Translations under genes and position numbers: made by a program
The notes under the pieces: model-generated
Told to the model about the DNA's origin: nothing
The model's input: the letters and a program-made list of their open reading frames with translations, nothing else
Databases searched by the model: none
Origin: Gremmenia infestans
Lineage: Eukaryota > Ascomycota > Leotiomycetes > Helotiales > Hamatocanthoscyphaceae
Length of the DNA stretch: 64,000 nucleotides
Assembly (NCBI GenBank): GCA_032629725.1
Contig: JAFEVB010000010.1
Coordinates: 62,001-126,000, forward strand
Reading direction: 5' to 3'
Shown: positions 35,095-45,537 of the stretch, piece by piece
Numbering within the stretch: position 1 is the stretch's first letter
How the letters are laid out: each line of letters starts with the position of its first letter

Positions 35095-36075
35095 GGTGGG
35101 ATAAGAGCTAAGAGACAATCTCAAAATGATAACCTTGGACCTTGGACCGATAAGCGGGAGGGAATCTATTAAATGAGTTAAATCTATACACGTACATTTG
35201 TTTCTTTGATTGTGCACGCAATATGTTAAGCGTAAGGCATCATCTGAAGTTCAAGACTCCACTATCCTACCTAGGTATAAATCAAGCCTGCTATATGGCG
35301 TGTGGACCCCCACTTACGCTTGTTTAGGCCTAGGCGCTCCTCGATGCGGCCCTTCCGCTGTTCCTCCCTCTATCCATTCATTAATCTTCTCCTGTATATA
35401 GAGAGTTAATAGATAGGAAAGATTAATATTGTTATTTGGAAAAAAAGAAAATTTAACATGCTGTATTAGTATATGACTTTGTCCCAGATTTAAGTCATTC
35501 CTGGCCAAGTCAACCTCCTGACCTCAGATAGTATATCTCTCTCTCATATATCACTACACCCATGTTAAGTATAGAGCCCCACAGATATCTATCTAGCGCA
35601 ATGTCTCAGAGAAACTTCCCCTCATATCATTCGTGATGCTGCAAGGACTATCTCTTCTCTAGCTGCTAATAGGCCCACCTATGCCCACCTATTAATGAGC
35701 GAATCATACGAAGTAGTTTAATAACAATGGGATGCTGTTGCCCCATATATTCGAATTGAATCCGCTTCCTAGATAAGCGATTTTTGCTCGTACCGAAGCG
35801 TGGCGTTGGTTGGGAAAAGTGATTCCACTCTATGGATTGCCTAGGGCCTAAGGTGGCTACTCTAAACAGAGATACCAATGTAAAACTTTGGGCCAGAGCA
35901 GGGGCTTATAATGATGGAATTCAACATGTTGTTGCGTGATCACCCACGAACGCAAACCCAGCAAGAGCAAGCGCTCTTCATCACGATATAAAAGGGGAAA
36001 GGTACCTCGGCGTTAGTTATCAAGTCTGTTTCAGTATATCTCAGTTCCAGCAGTTGTTTGTTTCCACTTTTTATT
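35095..36075. promoter_or_regulatory. Divergent intergenic region between TauD and transporter genes
   Basis: A 981-base shared upstream region lies between two divergent starts, so co-regulation is plausible. I see no other gene. I could not pick out a convincing regulator site by eye. Confidence 0.45.
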
Positions 36076-37802
36076 ATGCATGCCAAACGGCAAAGAAGCG
36101 CTTGGTATCATTGGTATGCCGAAAGTGATAGCCCTGAGGAGCGGAAACTCATCCGGAAGCTTGATCTTCTTATTGTCCCATATGCATTTCTGGGCTATTG
36201 GATCAAGTTCATTGATCAAACAAATATCAGTAAGTTCATGTCGAGAGAGAAGTTCTGCTCTTTACTGACCGTTCTTGATCAGCTAATGCATACGTCTCTG
36301 GCTTGTCCGAGGAGCTTGGCTTCCACGGTAACCAGTTGGTTCAACTTGGCGTGGTCTACACTGTCGGCAGTGTAGTCGGTCAACTTCCTTGCGCGTATTT
36401 ATTCCCGCGTTTTCCAATGCACTATCTCATCCCTTCTTTCGAAATAGGGTGGGGGATCTTCACCCTTCTGCAGTACCGGGCCCAGGGATATTCGGAACTC
36501 ATGGCATATCGTTTTATTATCGGTCTCTTTGAGGTACACACAAACAACTAAGGATATGTTCCAGTAACTATACTGACTTTTCATATAGGCCGTGTACTTT
36601 CCCGGAGTTCACTACGTTCTTGGTTCCTGGTGTAAGTTACTCCTTGGCTCTTTTCCCTCCACTCTAACAAGTTATCAGACCGTGGTGATGAGATCGGTCG
36701 CCGCGGTGGTCTGTTTTACGTCGGATTGACATTGGGTACCCTTACTGCCGGCCTGATTCAGAGTGGAACCTCTGCAAATCTTGAAGGTGTCGACGGCTTA
36801 TCAGGTTGGAGGTGAGCCTCTATGATCTCCAACACTAGTGCTATAAGACTAATGCATTCCCCGCCAGATGGATGTTTATCATCACAGCCCTAATGACCAT
36901 CCCCGTCGGTATTGCCGGCGTATTCCTCTGGCCTGGCACACCCGACAAACCAAACCGATGGTTTTTGACACCCGCCGAAGTTGAATTATCCCGCACTCGC
37001 TTAAGCAAGGGTATCTCCAAGGGCGCAAGCGGTGTCCATCTCACGACAAGGCAGCGGCTCCGGTATATCTTCACTGACTGGAAAATCTACACGCTTGTTC
37101 TTTGGGGAATTATCTATTGGAACATCAACGCAACCTCTTATGGTGGTTATCTGCTCTGGTTGAAGAGTTTGAAACGCTACTCCAAGGCCCAGCTCAATCA
37201 GTACGGCTCAACCTCGCCAGCCGTGGGAATTTTCTACGTGCTTTTCATCAACTTTGGCTCGGACCTTTTCCTCGGACGTACGGGTGCCATTACTCTATCA
37301 TGCACCATTAACATTATTTCCCTCATAATTCTCACAATATGGAATGTCCCCGAGGCTGCGAAATGGGTAGCATTTAATATGCAATACGCGCAGTTTGGAA
37401 TGAGCTCAGTGTTTTATGGCTGGGTCAACGATATTCTTCGCAATGACCCTAAAGAAAGAGCCCTTACACTGGTTCTCGTAAATGCTATCTCCCAAAGCAC
37501 AACAGCCTGGATACCTTTATTCACATTCCCGACAAAAGAAGGGCCAAAATTCCGAAAGGGATATTCGTACGCCTTGGCAATGTCTGTGGTGTTAATTCTG
37601 TACACCGTGTTGGTTATAAAACCATTACATCGAAGACAGGAGTAAGTGATCTCTGTTATGCCTTTACTATAATTGTTTTGCTAACAACTATTTAAGAAGA
37701 AAACAAGCACTTGAGTCTGGCTTCGAATCTCCTGTTATCGAAAATAATGACACGGGCAAGGAAGGTGAAAATATCAGGGTAACGCCTATTGCTATAGCGT
37801 AA
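36076..37802 (+). CDS. MFS transporter, Dal5 / anion:cation symporter family (486 aa)
   Basis: Six exons: 36076-36229, 36283-36533, 36589-36631, 36679-36811, 36868-37641 and 37697-37802. The start is the ATG at 36076 (MHAKRQRSAW). Twelve membrane segments are apparent. Family marks: KLDLLIVPYAFLGYW, FIDQTN followed by NAYVSGLSEELGF, FPGVHYVLGSWYRGDEIGRR across exons 3-4, and a central cytoplasmic loop after the sixth segment. Dal5-group carriers move organic anions, allantoate, vitamins and, in the yeast Soa1 branch, sulfate and sulfonates. Its partner is the divergent TauD gene; the EthD-domain gene lies just beyond, convergent. The substrate is inferred only from context. Confidence 0.88.
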
Positions 37803-38036
37803 CGTATTAATGGACACAATTTATACCATATAGAACACTCGTATTACGGAGTAGGTAAAGCTGCTCTACTTCAATCACTTCTATCATCTAGAAATTGGAG
37901 AATAGAAAATTATTTTTATATTCAGAACGCTCTTATATTTTCTTTACTAACTTTATACTTCTGGAAGCCAGTTCTATGCAATGAAAATTGCAACGCTACT
38001 ACTAACTTAACAGTGTCATATAGCTCTAAAACGACT

Positions 38037-38573
38037 TCACAATAACTTGCCGTCAGCGACAAAGTCTCTATCATACCCAATCATCATCTTAGACTCCTTT
38101 GTCTTTGAGAAAACTTCCCCATCTGGGAGGACAAGCCGCTGATATTCCGGATCCGTGTACATCTATCTGGCATAAGCAGTATTCTATATATACCGAGGCT
38201 AAAAGACTTACAGCCATTATATCCTCCAAGCTCTCTGCCCAGAGATTGACTTCTCCATCGTACTCGGCTACTGGAAGATCCTGCGCAGCTAGCACGGCCG
38301 AGGTGGTCTTGTCGACATGGAACTATGCCAAGAGTCAATTCATGGCTCGCATTATGTCGCGGCGAGGACTTGACTTGTGAGAACTTCAGTATCTTTTCTT
38401 TGACAATCGGAACGCCTAGGAAAATCTGTGCATGAGGCCCCTCCCAACTGAATTGTCACGTATTAGAAGAGGGTACCAAAGGGGTCTTCTCTCGGCCTTG
38501 CTTACTAGTTGTGGAATTCCTTGTCTGTGAGCGTGTCTAGCTTCTTTATGAGAAGTGTCACTCTCACCGCCAT
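38037..38573 (-). CDS. EthD-domain protein (125 aa), four exons
   Basis: Exons 38573-38506, 38447-38375, 38322-38212 and 38162-38037; introns of 58, 52, 49 bases (GTAAGC..TTCAG, GTCAAG..ATAG, GTAAGT..ATAG). No long open frame exists, so this gene is easily missed. The spliced product reads MAVRVTLLIKKLDTLTD, then EFHNYWEGPHAQIFL, FHVDKTTSAVLAA, EYDGEVNLWAESLEDIM and YTDPEYQRLVLPDGEVF. This is the EthD/dimeric alpha+beta barrel pattern, with the conserved (F/Y)xxYWxxPHA and the late DPEyxrlVlPDE segments. EthD-like proteins work in catabolic or polyketide pathways as small dehydratases, or accessory proteins to oxygenases. It is convergent with the transporter (234 bases between stops) and is probably the third member of the TauD mini-cluster. 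Confidence 0.82.
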
Positions 38574-39368
38574 ATTTGCGGATATAAATTAATCTGTTAG
38601 ATTCTATAAGTGATTCCGCTAGTATTTAATAGTTTTGGGTTCTTTTTTAATGTTATTGTAAATCAATCGGGTACGGGTCAATTTGTATGCCGGATGCAAT
38701 GTTGTTCAATCGGGCACGGGTTAATAATTAAATTTATATGCCCGAAAGCATTGTAGTATAATAAATAGAACATTAGCAAAATTATATGTTGTGCTTGTGG
38801 CTAGGTAATTGGTATTAGAGATATGAACATATTCCTTTTTTTAAAACGCGTCCCTTTATGACAGCAGCATTATATTGCCTATCCTGCTCTACGAGATGAT
38901 GGTTAACGAAAGGTGGAGGGGGCTGAAACGACCAAGGGCCTGTTCTGCTTCACCGCCTTGGGCAGAATACGACTACGACTCTAAGGGGGTGGCAAATCAA
39001 CTTTCGCGTAAATTAGTACGAGTAGATGATGTAAAGTAGTACCCCGCCCCCTTAATATTAGCGAATATTGTGACGTCGACGTCTACTCCGTACAGCGGAA
39101 ATGTTACCTATGTGATATCGTCATCATTTCCAAATCTACCTAGGTACATACTTCTAAGACAGTTGCAATTACTACCTAAGCCCTTCTATTGAATCTCTCA
39201 ACCAGATAAGGTAATTGCTATTTCTCCAACTCTCAAGCTTCCTTCCCATCAAGGTGGACTCAACTTGACACTTTGAGACTATAGGCATCTAGCAATTACT
39301 ATTTCTGAGACCTCTTAAGAGTCTCTTTCCTCCATTAATTTGACTCCTTCCGTACCTGACACAAAGTC
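38574..39368. other. Intergenic, AT-rich, with a diverged duplicated segment
   Basis: No gene is seen. About 38662-38705 and 38706-38756 are two diverged copies of one sequence (both start near CAATCGGG-ACGGGT and go on to ATATGCC-G), differing partly by C/T and G/A changes. The last 200 bases are a C/T-rich leader of the SDR gene. Confidence 0.45.
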
Positions 39369-40477
39369 ATGTCTCAGAAGCTACGTGCTCCTTTTAAAGC
39401 TCTGACGTCACGTTGTGTACCTTCCTATAAGACGGGTTGTGTGTCCTTATTAACCCCCTTCTCGCTCTCTACACACCCTCCTTCTCCAACCAACTTATCC
39501 GTCAATAACCCTAAACATCTTCGGAAGAAATTCTCCACCACATCCGCAAACATGTCTGAATCCAACAACAACTTTCTCCTTAGCGAGGTTTTCAATGTCA
39601 AGGGCAAGGTGGCTACTTCAATTCCAACCATGGATCTCTCAATTAACTATCTCAGGTTGCTCTCATTACTGGAGGTGGAAGTGGCATTGGTCTTATGGCC
39701 ACTCAAGCCCTCGCAGTAAACGGAGCAAGAGTCTACATCGTCGGCCGCACCAAGGAGAAGCTCGACACCGTAGTCAAATCTCACGGCCAGAATATCGCCG
39801 GCGAAATCATCCCTATTGTCGCAGATGTCACACAGAAGAGCGAAATCGCCAAATTAGTCAAGGAGATCGAGTCCCGAGAGAAGTGCCTCTGCATCCTCAT
39901 CAACAACGCAGGCATCGCAGGCAACACACAACAGACAGAAGCCAAGACGGCGGAGGAGATGAAGAAGAATTTGTTCGATGACGAAAGCTCGACCTTTGAA
40001 GATTGGGTTAGCACATATCGAACAAACGTCCCACAACTCTTCTTCATGACCACAGCCTTCCTTCCCCTACTCCAAAACGCCTCCGAAACCCACCACGGAT
40101 ATTCCGGCACCGTCATCAACATCTCCTCCATCTCCGGCATTGTACAATCCTCCCAACACCACTTCGGATACAATGCCAGCAAAGCAGCGGCTATCCACCT
40201 CACCAAGCTGCTCGCCTCTGAGATCGCAGAGAACGGTTTGAAGATTCGAGTCAACAGCATTGCTCCTGGTGTGTTTCCTAGTGAGATGACGGCAGGAGAG
40301 AGCGGAGGCGATCAAAAGAGTCATATTGAGAAGGACAAGTATGCGAAAGTTCCTGCGAGGAGACCAGGAAAGGATGAGGATATGGCTGGTGCGGTGCTGT
40401 TCACGGCCGCGAATCAGTATTTGAATGGCCAGACGATTGCGGTGGATGGTGGTTACATCTTGCATGCTGGTGCTTAG
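39369..40477 (+). CDS. Short-chain dehydrogenase/reductase, possibly mitochondrial
   Basis: Exons 39369-39608 and 39656-40477 (47-base intron, GTGGCT..CTCAG) give 353 residues from the first ATG. Rossmann motif TGGGSGIG is created at the junction (VKGKVALITGGGSGIGL). NNAG, the catalytic Ser in SSISG, and YNASK (Tyr-x3-Lys) are all present, and GGYILHAG closes the fold. The N-terminal 60 residues are rich in Ser, Thr, Arg and Lys, with RKKFSTTSANM resembling a mitochondrial processing site. The internal ATG at 39552 (MSESNNN) would give a 292-residue cytosolic form like typical classical SDRs. Both may be made. Substrate unknown. Confidence 0.88.
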
Positions 40478-40671
40478 ATTCTGATAAAGTTAGTATCAAG
40501 AGGAAAACTTGCAGATTAGCATAATATGATTGCATGGTTATGAGCAGTCAAAACATACCCGTATGCTCTAGCGTAGAGAAATAAAGAGATAGCTAATTTC
40601 CAACTCTTCAAAGCACCCGCCTTCTCATCCGATTACTTACATCTCAGTCCTCCTCTAGTATTCGCTCCGTG

Positions 40672-41093
40672 ATGTATTTCCTCTCACCTTTACCTTTATT
40701 CATAGCCAGCACGGTAGCATATACCATCACCATCCATCCCAAAGCTTCAAACCCATCTCTCCCACCCCTCCCGTCTTCAAAATCACAAGATCCGGACACC
40801 CTCTCGTCCTAGGATTTATATTCCTCACGCCCAATAGCGCCACAAGCCAACTCGCCATTATCGTCAACGACAACGGTTCTCTGATCCAGAGCAGCCCCTC
40901 GGTCATAGCCAGCACCCTGTTTATGCAAACACTGCGCGGCGCACCAGTCATGCACGAAATACTTGAACGGCACGTTGCTATCGCCTGCCACGGCTATGGA
41001 CGGCTGCAGGTTCTGGATACGGGATATGGGGACATTTTCGATATGTGCGGGCCTGGATTTTGGCTTGATGGTTATCGGGAATGGGGCTTTTGA
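40672..41093 (+). pseudogene. Arylsulfotransferase-like gene relic
   Basis: A signal-peptide-like start (ATG at 40672, MYFLSPLPLFIASTVAY) is followed, in a different frame, by a block that matches the N-terminal part of fungal arylsulfotransferase (ASST) proteins: SFKPISPTPPVFKIT, GFIFLTPNSATSQLAI and VNDNG. A late block (GYGRLQVLDTGYGDI) is in the same frame. It ends at TGA 41091-41093 after about 130 codons, where the full family is 500 or more. The frame break and truncation point to a relic. The match is by eye and moderate. Confidence 0.4.
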
Positions 41094-41880
41094 GTGTCAG
41101 GCTGATCTTTATGAATCTTATATCACTGATTAAGGGATACTTCTCGTTATAACTGTTAATCTGATGGGCCGGCCTTGGCTCTGTGGGTTGAAATGGAGAT
41201 GTCCTTCAAGTTTGGCAAATGAATGCTGTCGTTGTGCTAGCTAGTGCGTAGAGGGATCAGAAAAGATAAACAGGCACTGAAGTTGCGGGAGGGCCAGTCG
41301 TGACAACAGATGGCACTTGCGCAGAGATAGTTTGCCCGCGGCGGGTCGTGGGCATTACACTTTAGATTATCGCTCGATCGAGCAGAAGTGGAGATTCCAG
41401 AGCGGGCGAAGCCAGGCCACCGAGACGAGCAGCTGTGCCGATTGCTGGTGTCTTGCGGTGGTTTTAAGAAGAAGATAGATAGATATTCACTCTGATGTAC
41501 ACTCGATGTCAAGGTGAAGTCGTAATGCACAAACCATGGTCCATGGACATGCAGCAGAAATCGTTGCCTTGTCCAAATGATCTTCTAAACCTGGTCATAA
41601 GTAGGGAGAAGGAAAAGAGTGAAGTAGGGACTAAACGGAGAGGAGATTCATATCACAACAGGCATAAATTAGATGGTCATATCATTGATTCTTGACTAGC
41701 ATGACAAATCCGAAGCGTATAACAAACGCGACGGTCTTAACCCCCCCAGACCTTATACCCCAAAGGCATTATGAGAACATCGTATCCTGGTGTATCTAAT
41801 CCTACAACAAAGAGAGGGTGCAATTCCTTCTGCAAGCCGGGAATGCAACGCAACACAACGCAACGCAACGGAAAGGAAAC
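41094..41880. other. Intergenic, no gene seen
   Basis: No supported gene. A short tandem run of CAACG/CAACA units lies at about 41846-41870. Confidence 0.4.
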
Positions 41881-42603
41881 CTACAATTCTTCAACTTCGG
41901 AGCGGAGGCGGCCTCTCCAATGTTGAATGCCTAGCTCGTTCAACTCCTTCTCCGATTTGACCACCTCATCCCGACACACATAACCCTTCAGACATTCCAC
42001 AAGCTCTGTTGTATCCAGGACCGCCAAGTCGCCTAGGGGATTCTTAGGCTTTCTGCCTCTTCCTGCAATCTTCTTTTCGACCCCCGTGCGTCCGAATAGA
42101 GTTGAATCCTTGACCACCCGAACATCCCGCAGTCCTCTCATCTTCTTCAGCCTCGTCAGGCCAAGGATATCGATGGTATCTTTTTTCGACCATTGACGGG
42201 TAGTAGGGTCCAGCACGATGCCAAGCCACTTCATATTGCGGCAGCCGGCTAACAGATTGAGAGACCTCTCAAGCCAATAACGGTCGCCGACAAGGTCGAA
42301 GGTGACCCTCCTCAGGCATACTCGTCGCTCCTTTTCTATTGCGGAGAGGAAGTCAATAGCCGTTGCTAGATTGCGACTTGTCAGCAAATGTGAGGTAGAA
42401 GAGGCATAGTCGTTTTCTTGTATCAACTTCTTTCTGAACACCGATTCTCTTGGGTTTCCGTCTCCAGGGCCGTCAAAGATAGCTTCGGAGACCCCTGAGT
42501 GACAACCATGTGGAAGAAACCAGAGTAACCTCAAATTACGTTGGCTAGGATACTGGCCAAACGTTTTTAATGGTTCTCCTGGGCTCCTGCAAATCAACAC
42601 CAA
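41881..42603 (-). CDS. Hypothetical protein fragment, 5' end unresolved
   Basis: About 240 codons are open on the minus strand with normal coding composition, but no in-frame ATG occurs in the first half. The content (LLWFLPHG, LRRVTFDLVGDRYWLERSLNLL, CRNMKWLGIVLDP, LTRLKKMRGLRDVRVVKD) suggests repeated hydrophobic strands, as in leucine-rich or F-box-associated proteins, but I cannot assign a family. An ATG at 42640 (MALPNRHPKQ) lies in another frame and is preceded by a good acceptor (GCTAAC..CCAG). A frame break or missed intron near 42600 is therefore likely. Confidence 0.4.
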   Translation of the reverse strand: MVLICRSPGEPLKTFGQYPSQRNLRLLWFLPHGCHSGVSEAIFDGPGDGNPRESVFRKKLIQENDYASSTSHLLTSRNLATAIDFLSAIEKERRVCLRRVTFDLVGDRYWLERSLNLLAGCRNMKWLGIVLDPTTRQWSKKDTIDILGLTRLKKMRGLRDVRVVKDSTLFGRTGVEKKIAGRGRKPKNPLGDLAVLDTTELVECLKGYVCRDEVVKSEKELNELGIQHWRGRLRSEVEEL

Positions 42604-45537
42604 AGCTGAGTTGCTTCGGATGTCGGTTTGGGAGAGCCATTTTTATGGAGAGCTTGTCACCCTGGATTATCGTTAGCCCAATCCAAATTTTAAAACGACA
42701 CCGGGTTCACACATGAGTCCAGTGAATATACGTTACCTTTTTCTCCTTACTCTTCTTCACGCATCACCCATAATACCAACTTCACATCAACAAGAACGGC
42801 CGATCATAGTTTTCCAAATAGTATTCAGAAAACAATAGTTCGAATGGAAAGAGGCAAGGCAGTTGCGCTTGAAGCACGGCATACCATCTCTCTGGTACAG
42901 CCTTACAACTGAGGAGCACAGTTGTGAAAGTGCTATCTTTCGTTCAAAAGTCTGATTTGCGGTTTCGTAAGAGATGCGGTAATGCTGGGTAAGAGAAGTT
43001 TTCGTAGAAGTTTTCATAGACCAATGCAGTTACGCATGAAGTCCCGTATATCTGTCAAGCCATAGGGGGAACAGTGCTTAGACATTGGTGGAAAATTTGC
43101 CATATTGGGGTTTTGATGCGGTTCCAAACGCGGCCAGTTCCACAATTGTATTCGTTGTACTTGGTACTATTCATGATCTCATCTGATACTCCCAAGTATG
43201 GCTGACTGGATTTACCTGTGGAGTCTTGGTTAGCATTGAGGAAACCTAGAGTGCGAGGGGCCGATGCTTGAAGACGAACATTTACTCGCAGGGATGAGTA
43301 CCCCGACGATGAAGCACAATTCGACGAGCTGATATCGGTCGCATAGAGTTGTCTGCTAATTTAACCCTCGATGGGCTCTTGGATATCAAAGAGTATCGAG
43401 ATAGTAATCTCCGAGGGGGCATTAAATCTGTCGCGTTTTCATCCACGGGAGCTGTGTTGGATAGAGTGGAGGTTCAGCAGAGATTAAATCTAGCTTGATT
43501 GTGGACTCATGGTCGCACCTGCCACAGTCACGTAACAGCATCTCGAACAACTTCCTCTACAGACGCTTTCGGATCGCTCGATAAAAGTTTAATAAACTGT
43601 TTGAGGCTTCCAGATGGTCAGCAGCTGTGGAAACATATTGGCTAATATCAGAGCTTACAAGTCATCGTCGACGTCCTGGAAGGTTGCCATCGCTCGGTCT
43701 CCGGACAATATCATGTCATGTCATTTCGACGAATATCTACTCAATCAATACCATCGAAGTGTTGTGAGTAGCACTGATTGTCGATGTCGATCGAAGAATC
43801 CTTGATACAATACAGCGTAGATCTGAGAGGTGCGCGGAATCCTCTGGTCGAGTGCGCTGTCTAGTATCCTAGGACGGTGAAGACTTTGCGCAAGGAAGAA
43901 AAGTCTGGGACAGTGCAGTGACAAGATGTAAGTTCCCGCAGATAGATGGTGTCGAATCAACATTAACCATGCGCAGCTGGTGGTGATGTGGAAGGCAACC
44001 TGGTATCCAGTTTTGCGGTGAATTCTTTGGTTGAAGAACTGGTGAGCACGTTACCGTGGGGTCTAGGAGGAGTCTCGCTTGCAGACAAGGACCCCTCCGC
44101 CGTGGTGCCCTTATCGGTCTCTTGCTTGACTCCCCCCTCCCGCATTATGTTTGTCTTTGAGGAACTCCCCTCCGGAAAGAGGATCTGCGGTGGGAATAGA
44201 AACATGATGCACTGTCTACCACTGGCCTTCGGAACAGCTAGCCTTTCAATATTCGATGCCATAGGTAACTACCTCCGAAACAAGGGGGTCCACGCCCACG
44301 CCCACGCCATGGCCGACGCGACGACGACGAGCTTTACCATCCAGCATTATATCCCCTCATCCCCACAAGCTTACCGCAAAAACCATCCCACCCTACTCAA
44401 GCTACCCTCCATCCCAAGCCAGCAGCGGTGTAACCCTCGAGTCCATAGATTATTGCATGACCGAACGTCGCCCACCAAGAGCCGCATTTCCCTTCCTGGG
44501 TCTTCCGCGCCTAGCTTCAGCACCCGAAGCTAACTATATTAATTATCTGTGGATGCTACCCGTGATCGGCGGCAGGGTACCTTAGCTTAGGCCCTACAAG
44601 CGCAACTCCTAGTATCACCACGGAGGGCAATCGAAAACATCCATACAATCTCTAGAGCTATACGGCTTCAACACAGTATGCCAGCTTGAAGCCAGCGAAC
44701 CCTCCGCGCACCTATCCTATCAGTCTGCAACCCAGTCCATCGAACCACCATCCGCCCCAACAATCCACAACCCCTGTTACAAGCACTTTTTAACCAGCAC
44801 CACTACAACACAATCTGGAAGTGCGGTGCTGTAACCAGTACGAGATGATTCGAATCGGAATATTTTCAATAACCGCAGTCAACTCCGGCGCAGCAAAGTG
44901 TGTCCATTGCGTTAAGGGCAGATAAAGGGAAAACCCCAAACCCATCCTCATTCCCCCCTAACAACTAGGAACACACCACTTTCGCCTTCACCGTCTGGAA
45001 CAAACCCCAGAACTACAAATAAACAGATGGAGTAGCTTACTTCCTACCTCGCATATTCTACATATCTCCGGAACTACGTTTAGTATAGGATGAGAATGGT
45101 TAGTGCAGTCTGCACAGCTCGTTCAATACCCAGCAACCATAGGTATCTATATACATCAACCTAGAGATAACATGCTTCAGCATTTACTCCCCTACTTTAC
45201 CCAGCCATAGCTGCTCTGCTTTACCCCTTCTCTACTAGCAATAAAATTATTGCTTGCACCGCTGCACTGCGCTGCGCTTTTCCAGACCGGCATCTCAATC
45301 TAGACTTAGCGATTGATTTGCTTCGCTTAGATGATTAGTATAGTATATTATACTATAATATGTCAAAACTTTGATCTACTATTTTACAATGTTTTGGTTC
45401 ATATAGTATGATCGTCATTCCCAGTCTTTTCGTCCATGAAGGACACCCGAATATACATCTAATATATATCTACACGCCTCCCAGCCTATCATCAACTCCT
45501 CCCTATTTCTAAGACATTCCAACGCCGTCCCACCCGC
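42604..45537. other. Gene-poor stretch with decayed coding traces
   Basis: No intact gene in about 2.9 kb. From about 43250 to 44530 several plus-strand segments have coding-like content but switch frame or hit stops: TRRDEYPDDEAQFDE (before TAG at about 43349), ELSANLTLDGLLDIKEYRDS (43346-43497), and a 181-codon frame at 43988-44533. I could not identify the parent family. 45300-45460 is AT-rich. Confidence 0.35.

Noticed and set aside
41237..41530. 97-codon ATG frame on the minus strand
   Set aside because: No family similarity, Ser/Cys-rich composition like noncoding sequence, and no splice partner.
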